Positions 25,966-36,381 are shown, counted from the stretch's first letter. The stretch is 64,000 bases of DNA from JAWKWH01 sp963669285 (GCA_963669285.2 CAXXSI010000016.1:1-64000); one strand, 5' to 3'. Made by a program: numbers and translations. Notes: generated by a model from the sequence alone, not told the origin.

Positions 25966-28389
25966 TTGGCAAAACCGATACCGAACTGGCTGAGATATTT
26001 CGTGTTTGCAAGTGCGCTGGCCGCCGGATTGTTGGCGGCGGTTGCAAAGGCGGAAACACTGCGCGGAGTGGCGCTGGTGGTCGGGCAATCGGCTTACGGA
26101 AAACTGGCAGCACTGCCGAATCCGGCTAACGATGCTCGCGATATCGCATCGGTACTGGAAAGGCTGGGATTCGACGCTGTGATGCTGACCGACCGCAACG
26201 CGGAACAATTCGTCGATGATGTCGATGCGTTTTCCAAACGGGCCAAGGGCGCAGATGTCGCGTTGGTATACTATTCAGGGCACGGTTTCGAAGCCGGCGG
26301 CGACAACTTTCTCGTGCCCGTTGACGCTGATCCGGATCGCTTGGACGCCACCGATGGCTCGTTGGTGCGGTTGTCCGGGTTGCTCGATACGCTGAGTGAG
26401 CAGGCAAAGGTGGTGATTTTGCTTGTCGACGCCTGCCAGACAAGTCCGTTTCCCGCCGGCACCAAACTGATCACCGCCGATAACACGCAAGGCGAGGCGA
26501 TCGCCGCCGGTGGTCTTGGCGTGCCGCGCGGTGTAACCGGTCTCGCAACACAGGGCAGTGCCAGCCTGGGCGAGGTGATCGGCTTCGCAACCGAACCGGG
26601 GCGTGTCGCCCTGGACGGCGATGCTGGGGGAAACAGCCCTTATGCGGCCGCGTTGATAAAACACTTCTCAGCCGGCGAACGGAACTTCTCAGACATCATG
26701 ACCATGGTTGCCGAGGAGGTGTATTTGAAGACCCGCACCCGGCAGCGGCCCTGGACCAATGCCAGTCTGAGGCGGCTGCTCTATTTCGGCGGTGAACGCG
26801 AAAATGACGACGGCGATGAAGCATTGCTGCGTGGGGCGCGGCGTCAACTGCTGTTGAAGATTGCCGCTACACCGGAAACGACACGTACATATGTCGAGCG
26901 ACTAGCGGTCAGAGACGAACTACCGCTCGATGCGCTGTACGGCATGTTGGCCGAACTGCAGGTCGACACCTCTGCCGGGCCGGCACGGATAGACCAGCAG
27001 CTACGCGCGGGCGCGGCCAATCTGAAGAGGTTCATGGCCGAGCGCCGTAGCGTTGTGAGCAAGGATGCCGAACTGGCGCGGTTGGCTGGACTTGCAGACC
27101 GCGCCGAGGCGGATGGCGCGATCGGCCTTGCCAAGCAGTTTCGCGCCCAGGCGAGTGCGCGGGCAGATGAACTCGACACGGTATTGGACAAACGTCAACA
27201 GAACCTTTCCGCCGACCGGCTGGAATTGGCAGCGGTCTACGGAGACCACGCCGAGACCGCCGTGCTTGCTTTTGATTTTCAGCTTGCTGCTGATCGCTAT
27301 CGCGATGCGTTCGAGCAGGTTGGTAATTGGAACGACGACCAGGCGTTCCGCTACAAGTTGGGCGAGGCGGATGCGCTTACGAAGGTGGGATCATTCAGCG
27401 GCGACGGTGATGTTCTCCAAGATGCGGTACTGGCCTATGAGGATGCTCTGGAGCTGGCGCCGCGCCGTGAGCGCCCGCTCGATTGGGCCGAAGCGAAAAA
27501 CAATCTCGCAGGTGCCTATCTGTTGCTTTCACATCTGGAGGAGGGTGTTGAGCCGATTCACACGGCCCTCAAGTTTTATCAGCAGGCTCTCAAACAGCGT
27601 CCGCGTGCGCAGGTGCCGGTACTGTGGGCAAAAACGCAGAACAATCTCGGGATAGCGCTAGCCCAGCTCGGGATACGCGAAACGGGAACAGGATCACTGA
27701 AAAAGGCAGTCAAGGCCTACCGGCAGGCTCTGCGTGTGTTCACACCGGAAAAGGAGCCGGCTTTTTTCGCAATTGTGCAGACAAATCTGGGAGATGTGCT
27801 GCGCATGCTGGGTACTCGGGGAAAGGGAACACGCGAACTGCAACAGTCGGCCGAAGCTCTGCTGACAGCGCTGGATATTCAAACGGTCGACGATGATCCG
27901 TTTACCTGGGCGGCTTCGCAAAACAATCTCGGCAATACCTATTTGTTCCTCGGCGAGAGGACTGGCGATCCAACCGTTCTGCAACTGGGACTGGCCGCCT
28001 ACGAACAGGCCCTGACGATACATACCCGGGACAAAATGCCGTTCGAATGGGCCTCCACGCAATCAAACATCGCCGGAGCACTCAAGGCGCTGGGCGTTCT
28101 CGAAGAAGATGAAGCGACCTTGCGTCAATCCATCGCCGCATATGAGGCTTCTCTGGAAGAGCGCTCCTTCGATCAAACACCCCGAAACTGGGGCACAGCC
28201 ATGTTGGAAATGGGCAAGGCATATCTTGAGATTGGACGGTTGTCAGGAGATCACGAGTCGATTGAGTTGGGCAAGGGATTGGTTGAGGAAACCCGCGATG
28301 CGTTCAATTCAGCCGGATATGCACAGTACGATGCTTTTTTTGCCGAGGAACTTAAACCGTTTGACGAAGCGCTATCGAAACTCCGTTAA
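25966..28389 (+). CDS. Exported caspase-like (C14) protease with TPR repeats
   Basis: An 807-residue exported protein. Residues 1-29 are a signal peptide (ALAAGLLAAVAKAE). Residues ~30-250 are a caspase/metacaspase domain: it starts RGVALVVGQSAYGKLAALPN, has the catalytic His in VYYSGHGFE and the catalytic Cys in LLVDACQTS, so both catalytic residues are present. A helical region follows, then from ~430 to the end repeated units of 40-60 residues containing WA..QNNLG and YEQAL, which are TPR repeats of the CHAT/caspase-associated type. The start is TTG 25966 with GGGAG 9 bases upstream. Likely a periplasmic protease whose TPR half binds partners; the target is unknown. Confidence 0.88.
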   Translation: MAKPIPNWLRYFVFASALAAGLLAAVAKAETLRGVALVVGQSAYGKLAALPNPANDARDIASVLERLGFDAVMLTDRNAEQFVDDVDAFSKRAKGADVALVYYSGHGFEAGGDNFLVPVDADPDRLDATDGSLVRLSGLLDTLSEQAKVVILLVDACQTSPFPAGTKLITADNTQGEAIAAGGLGVPRGVTGLATQGSASLGEVIGFATEPGRVALDGDAGGNSPYAAALIKHFSAGERNFSDIMTMVAEEVYLKTRTRQRPWTNASLRRLLYFGGERENDDGDEALLRGARRQLLLKIAATPETTRTYVERLAVRDELPLDALYGMLAELQVDTSAGPARIDQQLRAGAANLKRFMAERRSVVSKDAELARLAGLADRAEADGAIGLAKQFRAQASARADELDTVLDKRQQNLSADRLELAAVYGDHAETAVLAFDFQLAADRYRDAFEQVGNWNDDQAFRYKLGEADALTKVGSFSGDGDVLQDAVLAYEDALELAPRRERPLDWAEAKNNLAGAYLLLSHLEEGVEPIHTALKFYQQALKQRPRAQVPVLWAKTQNNLGIALAQLGIRETGTGSLKKAVKAYRQALRVFTPEKEPAFFAIVQTNLGDVLRMLGTRGKGTRELQQSAEALLTALDIQTVDDDPFTWAASQNNLGNTYLFLGERTGDPTVLQLGLAAYEQALTIHTRDKMPFEWASTQSNIAGALKALGVLEEDEATLRQSIAAYEASLEERSFDQTPRNWGTAMLEMGKAYLEIGRLSGDHESIELGKGLVEETRDAFNSAGYAQYDAFFAEELKPFDEALSKLR

Positions 28390-28430
28390 GTGCCAGTTTT
28401 CGACCGTACCTGCGACAAGGCCCTCACACG

Positions 28431-30059
28431 TCACCGGTGTTCTTCTTCGCTGGTATCGATCAACGCCTTATTGAAATGGCGCAATGCACTGACGTGACTG
28501 GCCCAGGCGATGATCTTTGTCGCATCGGTGGGATCGACAACCGGAAGACTGGCATGACCACCTGCATCGAAAGCGCGCAATGCCTGATCCAGGGTATCGG
28601 CAGGCCTTAGTGGAGGAACTTCAAGGTCGGGATCGAATGTTTCAGTTTCCCCTTCGTCCAGCGGATCCATGAAGTCCATCACCCGGGTGTATTGCCTGAC
28701 CGTTGTATGTGGACCGTCGGTGACGAAAATGCCGCGCATTTCGAGTTGCCACTGAAACCATGAATGGCCGTGCACGGCCTGCGCGATGCCATGGGCGATG
28801 GCGACGCAAAGAAGAAGTGCGACTGACAGTGTGTATCCGCCGGTCAGTTCGAACACGATCATCGTGGTGGAAATCGGAGCGCCAAGAACCGCGCCCGCTA
28901 CAGCACCCATTCCGAGTATGGCGTAGAGGCCGTTGGATGAAGCCAGTTCCGGGAACAGCGAAGACGATATGATGCCGAAGGCTCCGCCTGTCATCGCACC
29001 AAGATAAAGGGCCGGCGAAAAAATACCGCCTCCGAAGCGCGAGGCAAGTGTGATTGCGGTGGCCGCTGTCTTGGCGAGTATCAGTGCCAACAGCAGATAA
29101 AGTGGCAACTGGTTCCACAGTGCCATGTCGGTGACTTCGTAGCCGACACCGAGCACATGGGGAAAAAATATCGCGATGGCTCCGACCGCGAGGCCACCGA
29201 TCACGGGCCGGCTCCAAAGCGGAATGGTAATCCTGCGCGACACGAAGTCGGCCGCAAACAACGAAAACTCAAACAGGATGGCGACAACAGCAGCGGTAAT
29301 GCCAAGCAGGGCAAAAGCCGGGAATTCCCAGTAGGACGTGATTTGGTAGTCTGGAAGCAGGAAGGCGGCAGCATCGCCGAACCAGATGCGGGAAATGAGA
29401 CTTCCGGCAGTTGAAGCGATAACGATCGGTACGAAGGACCGCATCGAATAGTGGCCAAGAATGACTTCGTGAGCGAACAGGACCCCGGCGATCGGGGCGT
29501 TGAACGAGGCGGAGATGGCAGAGGCGACACCGGCAGACAGCAAAGTACGGCCACTTGCAGCTGGCAGTTGCGTACGCTCGGCCACTGCCGAAGCCAACGT
29601 GCCGCCAAGGTGGATAACCGGCCCCTCGCGCCCGGCACTGGCGCCCGATCCAAGCGAGATGGCTGTCACAAGGCCCGACCACAGACCGTCCCGCAAGGAC
29701 AGTCTACGACCCGATATTGCTCTTGCCTCGATGACATCGGCGACACCGCCGGCACGACGGGTCTGAATGCGATTGAGCAGCAACCCAACCACAAGACCAC
29801 CGATAGCCGGCGCTACAAGGATCGTGATCCAGTGCAATTCCAGGGCTGCGGTCAGAACTTTCTCGGAGCGTGTTGCAAGCCAAGGCAGTTGTACCAGGCC
29901 GATCAACTCGCGAAACAGGATCGAGGCAATCCCGACGCCTGCGCCGATTAACAACGACAAGCTCCAGATCAGCGGTTGACGTTCTCCGGCAAAGCGACTG
30001 AGATGCGGCTCGATCCAGGATTTTACGATGAATGGCAGCCGGGAGAGAACCGTGAACAT
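28431..30059 (-). CDS. ClC-type chloride channel/antiporter with CBS region
   Basis: An inner-membrane ClC protein of 542 residues. The anion-pathway motifs are visible: GSGASAGREGPVIHLGG (containing the gating Glu), FNAPIAGVLFAHE and GGGIFSPALYLGAMTGG. The C-terminal ~110 residues form a CBS-like cytoplasmic domain (PADTLDQALRAFDAGGHASL). It may run Cl-/H+ exchange or act as a channel. It is convergent with the caspase gene and 24 bases downstream of the thioesterase gene, with which it may be co-transcribed. Confidence 0.93.
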   Translation of the reverse strand: MFTVLSRLPFIVKSWIEPHLSRFAGERQPLIWSLSLLIGAGVGIASILFRELIGLVQLPWLATRSEKVLTAALELHWITILVAPAIGGLVVGLLLNRIQTRRAGGVADVIEARAISGRRLSLRDGLWSGLVTAISLGSGASAGREGPVIHLGGTLASAVAERTQLPAASGRTLLSAGVASAISASFNAPIAGVLFAHEVILGHYSMRSFVPIVIASTAGSLISRIWFGDAAAFLLPDYQITSYWEFPAFALLGITAAVVAILFEFSLFAADFVSRRITIPLWSRPVIGGLAVGAIAIFFPHVLGVGYEVTDMALWNQLPLYLLLALILAKTAATAITLASRFGGGIFSPALYLGAMTGGAFGIISSSLFPELASSNGLYAILGMGAVAGAVLGAPISTTMIVFELTGGYTLSVALLLCVAIAHGIAQAVHGHSWFQWQLEMRGIFVTDGPHTTVRQYTRVMDFMDPLDEGETETFDPDLEVPPLRPADTLDQALRAFDAGGHASLPVVDPTDATKIIAWASHVSALRHFNKALIDTSEEEHR

Positions 30060-30083
30060 CGGTTGTTGCGCCTCCCGAATTCG

Positions 30084-30578
30084 TCAGCCGGTTTTGCGTC
30101 GGATACCGATGGTACGGCCGGCGCGTTCCGGTTCGGGCAGTTCGGCGTGACCGGCTGCCATCTGTACGACATTAGCGGCCACGTCGTCGGGGAAAGGCGC
30201 GACGCGCGGTCCCGACATGTCAACATGCAGCGACAGCGCTTCGCAAGTTGCCGACAGCCAACCGTCGCTATGGGATAGTTCCTGATATACATGAAGGCGC
30301 TTTGCGTCATGATCGAGCAAGTGGAATGAGCAGCACACTTCATCGCCCAGGTGCAGTTCGCGGACATAGCAGACATGTATCTCAGCGGTGTAAATGGTCA
30401 TGCTGCGAGAACGCGCATATTCAGCACCGATGCCGAGATGATCGAATGCCTGATCCGCGCACCGGTCGAAAAGGACGTTGTAGTAGGCCATGTTCATATG
30501 GCCGTTGTAGTCAATCCAGTCTTTTTCAACCTGCATTGGTGCTGAAATGAATGGTGCGGCGTTGTGCATTGAGCGCAT
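30084..30578 (-). CDS. Hotdog-fold acyl-CoA thioesterase family protein
   Basis: A 164-residue protein of the 4HBT/YbgC-like hotdog group. The signature WIDYNGHMNMAYYNVLFDR near residue 20 contains the conserved Asp and the Asn-Gly-His turn of these enzymes, and YTAEIHVCYVRELHLGD is the central hotdog strand pair. It would hydrolyse a thioester such as an acyl-CoA; the substrate is unknown. It precedes the ClC gene on the same strand and is divergent from the FAD oxidoreductase. Confidence 0.85.
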   Translation of the reverse strand: MRSMHNAAPFISAPMQVEKDWIDYNGHMNMAYYNVLFDRCADQAFDHLGIGAEYARSRSMTIYTAEIHVCYVRELHLGDEVCCSFHLLDHDAKRLHVYQELSHSDGWLSATCEALSLHVDMSGPRVAPFPDDVAANVVQMAAGHAELPEPERAGRTIGIRRKTG

Positions 30579-30697
30579 CCGACTTTGGTTGTTTCGCTAA
30601 CGATTTTGAACGTGGTAGACAAAAACATTGACCCGGGCAAATTAACCGCCCGGCTCCAACGCACAAGAGCAGTAATTGGTCCACACGGAGCGTTTGC

Positions 30698-32107
30698 ATG
30701 GCACTGGCTGATATGCCGCGGGTAGAACGGAACGAGGAGGGGATCAAACTCGCTGTTTCGGTCCTCAAACAGAAGTTCGGCGAACAATTGAGCACCGGTG
30801 ACGCGATTCGCCAACAGCACACTCACACGACCACCTATCTGCCCGCTCAATTGCCCGATGCGGTGATATTCGCCAACAGTGCCGATGACGTTACCGAAGT
30901 GGTGAAAGTGTGTGCCGAGCACCGTGTACCGATCATTCCCTTCGGGGTGGGCACTTCATTGGAAGGGCATGTTAACGCACCCGGCGGCGGCATCTCGCTC
31001 GATTTGTCCGGTATGAACCGCATTCTCGCGGTCAGGCCTGAGGATCTCGATTGTTCAGTCGAGCCAGGTGTAACCCGTGAAGACCTCAACACTCATTTGC
31101 GGGACACGGGTCTGTTCTTTCCCATAGACCCGGGCGCGAATGCCACGCTTGGCGGCATGGCGGCCACACGTGCGTCAGGGACCAACGCAGTTCGATACGG
31201 AACGATGCGTGAGAATGTGCTTTCCGTTACCGCCATATTACCGGATGGAAGGCAGGTTGTTACCGCGAGCCGGGCCAAAAAATCATCCGCCGGATACGAC
31301 TTGACCAAGCTTTTGATCGGATCGGAGGGAACCCTTGGCATTATCACCGAATTGACTTTGCGATTGCAGGGAATTCCGCAAGCCATATCCGGTGGTGTGT
31401 GTCCGTTCCCTTCGGTCGAAGCGGCTTGCAACGCCGTGATTCAAACTATCCAGATGGGGATTCCGGTCGCTCGGATCGAATTGTTGAACACGTTGCAAAT
31501 GAAGGCCACCAACCAATATTCGGGATTGGATTACCCAGAAAGCCCCTGCCTGTTTTTGGAGTTCCATGGCAGCGACCATGGCGTGCAGGAGCAGGCGGAA
31601 CTTTTCGGCGAGATCGCCGAGGAGTTCGCCGGCGGACCATTTCAGTGGACGAGTGTCGCCGAAGAACGAACGAGACTCTGGAAGGCGCGTCATGATGCCT
31701 ACTGGGCAGGATTTACATTGCGACCGGGCGCGAAGGCCGTGGCGACAGACGTATGTGTGCCGATTTCGCGTTTGGCCGAATGCATCGGACGTGCGGAAGC
31801 CGATCTTGACGAACTCGGTTTGATCGCGCCGATCCTGGGTCATGTCGGCGACGGCAACTTCCATGTCGCACCGTTGATCAACACCGAAGACCCTAAGGAA
31901 ATCGAACTTTGCGAAACGTTTCTTGACCGTTTGGGCCATCTGGCATTCGAGATGGACGGTACGTGTACCGGCGAGCATGGCATCGGTCAGGGAAAGGTCG
32001 GCTTTATGAGAACGGAACATGGAGTCGGTATCGACATGATGCGCGCGATCAAGAAGGCCATCGATCCTGACAATATCATGAATCCGGGCAAGATATTGCC
32101 GGTGTGA
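30698..32107 (+). CDS. FAD-binding oxidoreductase, GlcD / D-lactate dehydrogenase type
   Basis: A 469-residue flavoprotein of the FAD_binding_4 plus FAD-oxidase_C family. The N-terminal flavin domain has PFGVGTSLEGHV and GGMAATRASGTNAVRYGTM; the C-terminal domain has GHVGDGNFH and GTCTGEHGIGQGK, the metal/substrate histidines of D-2-hydroxyacid dehydrogenases. It fits a quinone- or cytochrome-linked D-lactate dehydrogenase or a glycolate oxidase D subunit; no GlcE/GlcF genes are adjacent, which favours D-lactate or a related 2-hydroxyacid. GGAG lies upstream of the ATG. Confidence 0.9.
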   Translation: MALADMPRVERNEEGIKLAVSVLKQKFGEQLSTGDAIRQQHTHTTTYLPAQLPDAVIFANSADDVTEVVKVCAEHRVPIIPFGVGTSLEGHVNAPGGGISLDLSGMNRILAVRPEDLDCSVEPGVTREDLNTHLRDTGLFFPIDPGANATLGGMAATRASGTNAVRYGTMRENVLSVTAILPDGRQVVTASRAKKSSAGYDLTKLLIGSEGTLGIITELTLRLQGIPQAISGGVCPFPSVEAACNAVIQTIQMGIPVARIELLNTLQMKATNQYSGLDYPESPCLFLEFHGSDHGVQEQAELFGEIAEEFAGGPFQWTSVAEERTRLWKARHDAYWAGFTLRPGAKAVATDVCVPISRLAECIGRAEADLDELGLIAPILGHVGDGNFHVAPLINTEDPKEIELCETFLDRLGHLAFEMDGTCTGEHGIGQGKVGFMRTEHGVGIDMMRAIKKAIDPDNIMNPGKILPV

Positions 32108-32134
32108 TCGAGGAATTGGCCAATTTGAGTGCCG

Positions 32135-35100
32135 ATGCCACGATGTGGTCACCACCGGCGCGCACTATGGTTCCATATCGACGCAAATCGAACTAGGATC
32201 GAGGCGGATGGAGCGAGGCGGGGGCTGGCATCCGGCTACGCCTTCCGAAAACCGGGAGATAATGTTCTGGCGCGGCTGTTTGTTCTGATCGGTGGACTGA
32301 TCGTCCTGGCGCTGACAATGGCGCTGGTCGGTCCATACTTCATCGACTGGACTTCCTACAGGACCGATTTCGAGCGTGAAGCCAGTCGGATCCTAGGCCG
32401 GCAGGTGACGGTCGCCGGAGATGCGCAAGCACGCATTTTGCCGTTTCCATCGGTGACATTCTCAGATGTCAAAGTCGCAGGCGAAACGCCTGAAGCACCG
32501 TCGATGACGGTCGAGACTTTTTCGATGGACGCCGAGCTTGCGCCGTTCATGCGCGGCGAGTTTCTCATTTTTGACATGCGTCTGCATAAGCCGGTTCTGA
32601 CAATCGATGTCGCAGACAACGGTCTCATCGACTGGACGATACGGCCGAATACACCGTTTGATGCCAGCCACGTCAAGTTGGAGAACATCTCGATTTCCGA
32701 CGGTCGCATCACGATCGAACACGCCGCAGGAAATCGAAGCTATCTGCTCGATAAGATCGACGCAAAAATTTCCGCCCGAACGCTGGCCGGCCCCTGGCGC
32801 ATTGCCGGAGAAATGGAATTTGACGGTTCTCCGATGGCGGTAACCGTTTCCACGGGAACTGCGAGCAGCGATGGCTCCCTGCGGCTGCGGCTCAAGGCCA
32901 AACCCGGCAAGCTTCCTGTCGCGCTGGAAACTGACGGAAATGTCAGGATAGCCGATGGTGGTGCGACCTATACCGGCTTGTTCCGGATGGAAGCAGCAGA
33001 AAGCGAGGAGGCTGATGAGGTAAAGGGTGATGATTCCTCATTTGCGATCAGCATCGAAGCTGAGGAAGAACCGGTTATTCCGTTCCGGTTCAGCGGCCGG
33101 TTCAAAATCGATCACCGGTTGATCGACATTCCGGAATTTTTGTTTGAAACCGGCACCGAAGCCGATCCCTATACGGCTGAAGGAACCGCGTTCCTCGACT
33201 ATGGAGAAGAACCGCGCTTTTCAGTTCAGGCCGATGGCCAGCAGATTCGAATCGACAGAAAGGCAAGCGTTGGCGACGGCTCCCGACCACTAGCCGATAG
33301 GATCTCGGTTTTCAGGGATATGGTGCAAAGCCTGCCAAAACCGCGGATACCCGGCATTGTCAGGGTCGATCTGCCGGCAATTGTTGCAGGCGACACGACC
33401 GTTCGGGAAGTCAGGCTTGCCGCCAAACCCGAAGATACAGGCTGGCAGATTGAAAAGTTCTCCGCCCAGTTGCCCGGCCGCGCAACCATCGAGGCCGATG
33501 GTTCGCTACTCACAGGTAGCGACTTTGGATTTCACGGATCGCTCCTGCTGGCAGTCAACCAGCCGTCAGGATTTGCCGCGTGGTTGTCGCAGGATGTTGA
33601 TGAAGCGATCAGGCGACTGCCGGCGGCAGGATTTTCTGCACTCGTGGACATCAATGCGGAACGACAGACTTTTCGCGACCTGGAACTCATACTCGGCGGA
33701 GCCCGATTTACCGGCGAAATCGACCATCTGCTTTTGGAAAACGCCAAACCGTCCATGCTTTTGCGCCTCGATGGGGGTGCGCTTGATGTGGACGGGTTGG
33801 CCGCATTCGCCTCGATTTTCGTCCGTGATACGGGCGCTGCCCGCTTTGCCGAGCATGACCTCGATTTGGTTGTCAAAGCCGGTCCCGTGAGTGCCGGAGG
33901 GATGACTGCTGGTTCCGTCGATACGGCCATGCGCCTCAAAAACGGACTACTCGACATTGATCGGCTTTCTGTCGTCGATCTGGCAGGTGCAACGTTGAGC
34001 GCGACAGGCAGACTGAAAAGCTTTCCCGAAAGTCCGACCGGTAACCTCGATGCTTCGGTTGTTTCGGTCGACCTTGAACCGTTGGTGGCGTTGCTGGCCA
34101 AAAAGTACCCAAAGAACAGGCTGGCGGTCCACTTGGCGGAACGGGCGGAGCTGTTTCCCGGGTTGTTCACCGATACGCGGATCGATCTTGTCGGAAGCGC
34201 CGCGGCCAACAGCGATGACTCCATCGGTCTTGCCGTCAGCGCCCACGGCATGAGTGGTACCGGCAGATATACCGTTTCAGGGTCCGGCAATCTGCTCGCC
34301 GGAGAGTTCGATGGGCCGCTTTCCGTTACCCTGACGGTCAACAATGACGATGCTGCGCCGCTATTTGCGCTCTACGGACTGCCGGCTGCTCCTCTTGACC
34401 TGACCGGGCCGGCGGAAACAAGCCTGACCATCGCCGGTGAAATCGGCAGCCTGTTCGAGACCAATCTCCTGCTCCGGGGGCAGGGGACGGAGGCAGCGTT
34501 CAAAGGCTGGACCGGCATTGTCGATGATCGTTGGCAGGCGACCGGCAAGGCAACCGTCAAATCGAGTGACGTGGAGCCGTGGTTGGCGACGGCCGGAGTA
34601 GTGCTTCCTGGTTTCGGGAACGGATTGTCGACGGATATTGCATTTGAAATTGATCATAATGGCATTGATGCAAAAATCGCCAATCTTGCCGGAAATCTCG
34701 GCGGACGTCCGGTCAAAGGAGATGTCGCCGCCAGGCTGTCGGGAACCAAGCCGGCGGTTTCGGGAACGCTTTCGGTTCCCGATATCGATGTGGTTCCGTT
34801 GGCAGCGATGTTGCTGGGGCCGGCCGGCACACAATATGCACGTGAGGGCGATTGGAGCAGGGCGCCGTTTGCATCGAAAGCCGGATTTCCGTTTAGCGGT
34901 GAACTTGAACTCTCGGCGGGCCGGCTTGCATTTGGCTTGGAAGAACCCCTCGACAATGCCCGCATGACTTTGGCTGTCAGCGACAACGGTGTTCGCATTT
35001 CGAATCTGGAAGGCCGGTTTGGCGAGGCGCAGATTTCCGGATTGGGTGAAATAAAGAACAATGCGGGTACGGCGTTGATCTCGATCCAATTCCGCTATGG

Positions 35101-36091
35101 CAATGCATCGCTATCCAAATTGGCGAGAACGGAAGCACTACAGGGCCGGGCTACGATCAGCGCGAGTTTGACGGCGAACGGCAAATCCATGGCGGGTTTG
35201 ATCTCTTCGCTCTCAGGCTCGGGCGCCGCCATTGTCGAGGATATCGTGGTTCCAGGAGCGAATCCCGACGTATTCGGCCGAATTGTCGAAAAGGCCGATA
35301 CATTCGGACGCGATATCAAGGCGGGAGATGTTGCGGTGTTCGCGGACGGGTTGGTGGGTTCCGGGTCGTATCCAGCCGGAAAAGCAGAACTGAGCTTCGT
35401 GGTCGCCGGCGGTGTCCTGCGCACACCGGAGGTACAATTCGATCAGCCCGGTGCGCGATTGCAGTCGGAACTGAAGCTGGATCTCTATACTGGCAAGACA
35501 CAAATCCTTTCAGAACTGACCTACGATCCCGGCAGAGAGGCACTGGTTGGCGCCGTACCCGCAGTCCGACTGACCTCGACGGGCAGGCTGGGTTCGGTCA
35601 CAACCGAATATGATGCCACACCGCTGGCCCAGTTTTTGACCCAGAGAGCCTTGGAGATCGAGCAGTCGCGTGTGGAATCCCTGCAGGCGGGACTTCTGGA
35701 GAAGCAGAGGCTGCGCCGCGAAGTTCGTTATTACGCCAGCCTGGAGCAAGATCGGCTCGATGAGGAAGCGCGGCGGCGGGCCGAACAAGAGGCTCTGGAC
35801 GTCCCCGAGGAGGAAGCGGACGCTTCTGGGCCGACAGCGGGCACCCTGGAGGATGCCGTACGGCGGATTCTCGACGAAGAAGCTGCCAAGCGCACGCAGG
35901 AGAAAAACCAGCCCGACAAGCGTTCGCAGCAGTTGAAAGAAGGCACGGTCACCGAGTTGCGCCCGGTCATCAGCGGTGTTGAGGATGGTGATCTTCCGGT
36001 GTCAGCGGAAGAAGGGTCCACACGCGCGTTTGAGAAACTGCGCGATGACAAGCTGACAATCGAGAATTTTCTCAGGACGCTCGACAGGTAA
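32135..36091 (+). CDS. Giant AsmA-like envelope protein
   Basis: About 1318 residues. One N-terminal membrane segment (LFVLIGGLIVLALTMALVGP) is followed by the AsmA start region GPYFIDWTSYRTDFEREASR, then a very long beta-rich periplasmic region of the kind now thought to form a lipid-transfer groove, and a charged C-terminal coiled coil (~1180-1250). The start is doubtful: the natural-looking ATG at 32262, with GGGAGAT just before it, is out of frame by one base, so either the listed start is used or a base is missing right after 32264. It lies 27 bases behind the FAD oxidoreductase gene. Confidence 0.88.
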   Translation: MPRCGHHRRALWFHIDANRTRIEADGARRGLASGYAFRKPGDNVLARLFVLIGGLIVLALTMALVGPYFIDWTSYRTDFEREASRILGRQVTVAGDAQARILPFPSVTFSDVKVAGETPEAPSMTVETFSMDAELAPFMRGEFLIFDMRLHKPVLTIDVADNGLIDWTIRPNTPFDASHVKLENISISDGRITIEHAAGNRSYLLDKIDAKISARTLAGPWRIAGEMEFDGSPMAVTVSTGTASSDGSLRLRLKAKPGKLPVALETDGNVRIADGGATYTGLFRMEAAESEEADEVKGDDSSFAISIEAEEEPVIPFRFSGRFKIDHRLIDIPEFLFETGTEADPYTAEGTAFLDYGEEPRFSVQADGQQIRIDRKASVGDGSRPLADRISVFRDMVQSLPKPRIPGIVRVDLPAIVAGDTTVREVRLAAKPEDTGWQIEKFSAQLPGRATIEADGSLLTGSDFGFHGSLLLAVNQPSGFAAWLSQDVDEAIRRLPAAGFSALVDINAERQTFRDLELILGGARFTGEIDHLLLENAKPSMLLRLDGGALDVDGLAAFASIFVRDTGAARFAEHDLDLVVKAGPVSAGGMTAGSVDTAMRLKNGLLDIDRLSVVDLAGATLSATGRLKSFPESPTGNLDASVVSVDLEPLVALLAKKYPKNRLAVHLAERAELFPGLFTDTRIDLVGSAAANSDDSIGLAVSAHGMSGTGRYTVSGSGNLLAGEFDGPLSVTLTVNNDDAAPLFALYGLPAAPLDLTGPAETSLTIAGEIGSLFETNLLLRGQGTEAAFKGWTGIVDDRWQATGKATVKSSDVEPWLATAGVVLPGFGNGLSTDIAFEIDHNGIDAKIANLAGNLGGRPVKGDVAARLSGTKPAVSGTLSVPDIDVVPLAAMLLGPAGTQYAREGDWSRAPFASKAGFPFSGELELSAGRLAFGLEEPLDNARMTLAVSDNGVRISNLEGRFGEAQISGLGEIKNNAGTALISIQFRYGNASLSKLARTEALQGRATISASLTANGKSMAGLISSLSGSGAAIVEDIVVPGANPDVFGRIVEKADTFGRDIKAGDVAVFADGLVGSGSYPAGKAELSFVVAGGVLRTPEVQFDQPGARLQSELKLDLYTGKTQILSELTYDPGREALVGAVPAVRLTSTGRLGSVTTEYDATPLAQFLTQRALEIEQSRVESLQAGLLEKQRLRREVRYYASLEQDRLDEEARRRAEQEALDVPEEEADASGPTAGTLEDAVRRILDEEAAKRTQEKNQPDKRSQQLKEGTVTELRPVISGVEDGDLPVSAEEGSTRAFEKLRDDKLTIENFLRTLDR

Positions 36092-36136
36092 CGGTGCGGT
36101 TACGCTCTAGGTCATGGAGTCACAAACAGGGTCAAA

Positions 36137-36286
36137 ATGGCGTCGAAACCGCATAGCAAACCAAGGAAACGGCCGAAAAGCGGGGCTATTCCCCCGGTTG
36201 AGGCCTTTGACGAAGGTTTGGCAAGCGGGTTCGATCGTCCGAAGGATATGGCAAATTTGCCCGGCTATTGCGTCGCAAGCTTTTGA
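36137..36286 (+). CDS. Possible 49-residue protein
   Basis: A short frame with a weak ribosome site (AGGG). The product has a basic N-terminus (SKPHSKPRKRPKSG) followed by PPVEAFDEGLASGFDRPKD, whose composition looks like real protein rather than noise. It sits between asmA and the convergent ribbon-helix-helix gene. No family is recognised, and it may equally be a non-coding stretch. Confidence 0.3.
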   Translation: MASKPHSKPRKRPKSGAIPPVEAFDEGLASGFDRPKDMANLPGYCVASF

Positions 36287-36381
36287 AAACCGGACGGTTT
36301 CCTGCAAGCTCGCTCCTGATATCCAACCAAAATTGCGCATACCATTGTTGATCCTGTTTATGGGTCCATGGCCTAGCCTGC

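Noticed and set aside
31283..32155. 290-codon minus-strand frame
   Set aside because: Antisense to the FAD oxidoreductase, whose family motifs are certain.
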